From: Bradyrhizobium sp. NAS96.2
GTDB taxonomy: Bacteria > Pseudomonadota > Alphaproteobacteria > Rhizobiales > Xanthobacteraceae
Length of the DNA stretch: 64,000 nt
Direction of reading: 5' to 3'
Assembly: GCF_001908235.1 (NCBI RefSeq)
Contig: NZ_LGHK01000001.1
Location: 36,594-100,593 of the forward strand
The notes under the pieces were generated by a model, which did no database searches, was not told the origin of the DNA, and saw only the letters and a program-made list of their open reading frames with translations. Positions 62,329 to 64,000 of the stretch are shown here, one piece after another (the stretch's first letter is position 1; each line of letters starts with the position of its first letter). A program made the position numbers and the translations under genes.

Positions 62329-62474
62329 GTACGCAATCCCAAGGCTTGATTTCGATGCTGTCCTTGTTCAGCTCGTAGCCGGTCCGCCGCCCGCACCGCG
62401 CAGCTATCATTGCTGACCGAATTGGCTCTACGTTCCAGAGCAATTCAATCCGCGCTCAAGAGGTCGATGGGGTC

Positions 62475-62503
62475 AAAAAAAGGGCCACTCCAAATGAGTG
62501 GCC
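62475..62503 (-). terminator. Rho-independent terminator of ald
   Basis: On the minus strand GGCCACTC and GAGTGGCC form an 8-base perfect stem with a 5-base loop, followed after one C by seven T. It lies about 40 bases after the ald stop. Confidence 0.92.
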
Positions 62504-62540
62504 GAAGTCAGGGAGGAAACGCCCTTAAGGGCCTCTGGGA

Positions 62541-63653
62541 TCAGGCCGCAGCCTGTTCGATCGGCGAAAATGGCAGGCCGAGGCTCTCGGCCACAGCCTT
62601 GTAAGTCAGCCGGCCCCGATGGACGTTGAGGCCCGCGCGCAGGTGCGGATTTTCGAGCACGGCAGCAAATCCCTTTTTCGCGAGCGCCAAGCCGAATGGC
62701 AGCGTGGCGTTGTTCAAGGCCTGGCTCGATGTCAGTGGGACAGCTCCAGGCATATTGGCTACGCAATAATGAATGATGCCGTCCACCTCGTAAGTTGGAT
62801 CATCATGGGTTGTCGGGTGTGACGTTTCAAAACAGCCGCCCTGATCGATAGCGACATCCACGATCACCGCTCCCTTCCGCATCGAGCTCAACATGCCGCG
62901 GCTAACAAGTTTCGGTGCGCTGGCGCCCGGAACAAGCACCGCTCCAATGACGACGTCCGCCGCAAAGACCTCCTGCTCCACGGCGTCGATTGTCGAGAAC
63001 CTGGTACGTACGCGTCCCTCGAAGAGTTCATCCAGCTCACGAAGCCGCGGTATCGAGCGGTCGATGATCGTAACCTCAGCACCCAAACCCACCGCCATGC
63101 GTGCCGCATGCGTTCCGACGACACCTCCGCCGATCACCACGATGCGAGCAGGCGGAACACCGGGCACGCCACCGATCAACAGCCCCCGGCCGCCGGCATA
63201 CCGCTTCAGGGCGCTACCTGCCGCCTCGATCGCCAGCCTGCCCGCGACCTCGCTCATTGGCGCCAGCAGTGGAAGGCCGCCATGCGGGTCAGTCACGGTT
63301 TCGTAGGCGATTGCGGTGCAGCCGGATTTGAGTAGTCCCTCGGCCTGCTCGGGATCGGGAGCCAGATGCAGATAGGCGAAGAGGATCTGGCCCTCTCGCA
63401 GCTGAACCCATTCGGATGGCTGGGGTTCCTTGACCTTTACGATCATCTCGCTCGAGGCGAATACCTCACGCGCGGACCCCAGAATAGTTGCGCCAGCGTT
63501 GCGATAATTGTCGTCGGTTGCGCCAATCCCCGCGCCGGCGTTGGTCTCGACCATCACGCTGTGGCCGGCTGCCACATATTCGCGGACGGCTCCCGGGGTC
63601 AGGCCCACGCGATATTCGTGCGCTTTGATTTCCTTGGGAACACCGAGCTTCAT
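62541..63653 (-). CDS. ald: Alanine dehydrogenase
   Basis: The enzyme (370 aa from ATG 63653, GGGAGG upstream) interconverts pyruvate plus ammonium and L-alanine with NAD. The start MKLGVPKEIKAHEYRVGLTP carries the substrate-binding Arg, and the Rossmann motif is VVIGGGVVGTHAARMA. It is followed by a strong terminator. In rhizobial bacteroids alanine can be an exported nitrogen product, so its place beside nif genes is plausible. No sigma-54 element was seen upstream. Confidence 0.95.
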   Translation of the reverse strand: MKLGVPKEIKAHEYRVGLTPGAVREYVAAGHSVMVETNAGAGIGATDDNYRNAGATILGSAREVFASSEMIVKVKEPQPSEWVQLREGQILFAYLHLAPDPEQAEGLLKSGCTAIAYETVTDPHGGLPLLAPMSEVAGRLAIEAAGSALKRYAGGRGLLIGGVPGVPPARIVVIGGGVVGTHAARMAVGLGAEVTIIDRSIPRLRELDELFEGRVRTRFSTIDAVEQEVFAADVVIGAVLVPGASAPKLVSRGMLSSMRKGAVIVDVAIDQGGCFETSHPTTHDDPTYEVDGIIHYCVANMPGAVPLTSSQALNNATLPFGLALAKKGFAAVLENPHLRAGLNVHRGRLTYKAVAESLGLPFSPIEQAAA

Positions 63654-64000
63654 TTGCAATCCTCCCTGCCTCAGCATTCCTTTTAGTCGGAAGGACGCTG
63701 CAATACTGATGAGGAGGCGGCCAGATGGCGCAGAAATTCTGCAACATCTAAGCTGTTACGCAGGATTTCGGACAAACGGGTCCCGGACGGATCGATATGA
63801 CATCCTTGCGGAGCTTGCCACGTCGAGCAACTGTCGAGAACGATCCATAAAGCAACGAAGAGGTCCGATGATGTGAAGGGTTTCGGACGCCGGCCGCTTG
63901 AGGGACGGCGCCGCGTATTCGGCGGCCGGCGTCCGAAAGCCTCCAAGGGAGGAAACCGCGCTTAAGGGAACGTGAGGCGGTGCTGCAGGCGCTATGGGGA
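63654..64000. other. Right-edge region with a 17-base perfect inverted repeat
   Basis: No gene is recognised in the last ~350 bases. Arms at 63881-63897 and 63922-63938 (TTTCGGACGCCGGCCGC and its complement) enclose a 24-base loop. There is no T-run, so it could be an mRNA-stabilising hairpin, a terminator of a gene beyond the window or a protein site. Confidence 0.5.

Noticed and set aside
63683..63946. 87-residue minus-strand frame upstream of ald
   Set aside because: Arg/Pro/Ser-rich, crosses the 17-base inverted repeat and has no recognisable features.

Overview
The window looks like part of a symbiosis island of a Bradyrhizobium-type rhizobium. The grounds are the gene set and its order: a complete set of nitrogenase structural and cofactor genes with sigma-54/NifA promoters, the rhizobial gibberellin (GA) operon in its usual order (CYP112, CYP114, ferredoxin, SDR, CYP117, GGPPS, CPS, KS), two type III secretion (tts) boxes in front of effector-like genes, and FixK/FNR-type palindromes. 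No core housekeeping block, rRNA, tRNA or CRISPR array is visible. The species cannot be fixed from this window.

Left part (1-11.9 kb). A tts-box gene for a 284-residue effector-like protein is followed on the minus strand by nrdB and nrdA (class I ribonucleotide reductase) behind a cobalamin riboswitch. A second tts box precedes a GH12 endoglucanase-like effector, and a second cobalamin riboswitch precedes metE. NrdAB and MetE are both B12-independent enzymes, so the two riboswitches form a B12-sparing pair. nrdA carries an in-frame stop codon. Two decayed IS630-type transposase ends lie in opposite orientation on either side of nrdAB.

GA operon (11.9-20.6 kb, plus strand). Eight tightly packed or overlapping genes lead from prenyl diphosphates through ent-kaurene to gibberellin. 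CPS is broken by one extra G in a G6 run, and no CYP115 is visible upstream.

Nitrogen fixation region (21.8-63.7 kb, mostly minus strand). From left to right: ahpC-ahpD with a sigma-54 promoter; a small secreted Cys-containing peptide; fixX, fixC, fixB, a decayed fixA, nifW (frameshifted) and nifV; nifQ; nifH; a divergent pair (139-residue ORF plus a NifO/ArsC-like protein); an OmpW-like porin with a FixK box; a block of accessory genes (73-residue protein, DegT-fold protein, DUF6129, DUF3024, two nifZ); fdxN and nifB; a SIR2-like protein, nifT, nifS, a NifU-C-like protein and iscA; a divergent ClpS-AAA+ fusion; a hypothetical protein, a Rieske protein and a double-domain nitrilase; fdxB, DUF683, DUF269, nifX, nifN, nifE, nifK and nifD; then a second FdxN-like ferredoxin with a small ORF and sufB, sufC, sufD, sufS behind NifA sites; and finally alanine dehydrogenase with a terminator.

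Together the genes build nitrogenase (nifHDK), its FeMo cofactor (nifB, E, N, X, Q, V), Fe-S clusters (nifS, iscA, suf), electron supply (fixBCX and ferredoxins), peroxide defence (ahpCD) and host-directed functions (effectors, GA). Sigma-54 -24/-12 elements, most with TGT-N10-ACA NifA sites, are readable in front of nifD, nifB, iscA, nifH, nifV, ahpC, the second ferredoxin/suf cluster and, more weakly, the 139-residue ORF. At least four genes are broken (nrdA, CPS, nifW, fixA). Two of these lesions sit in homopolymer runs and could be sequencing errors.
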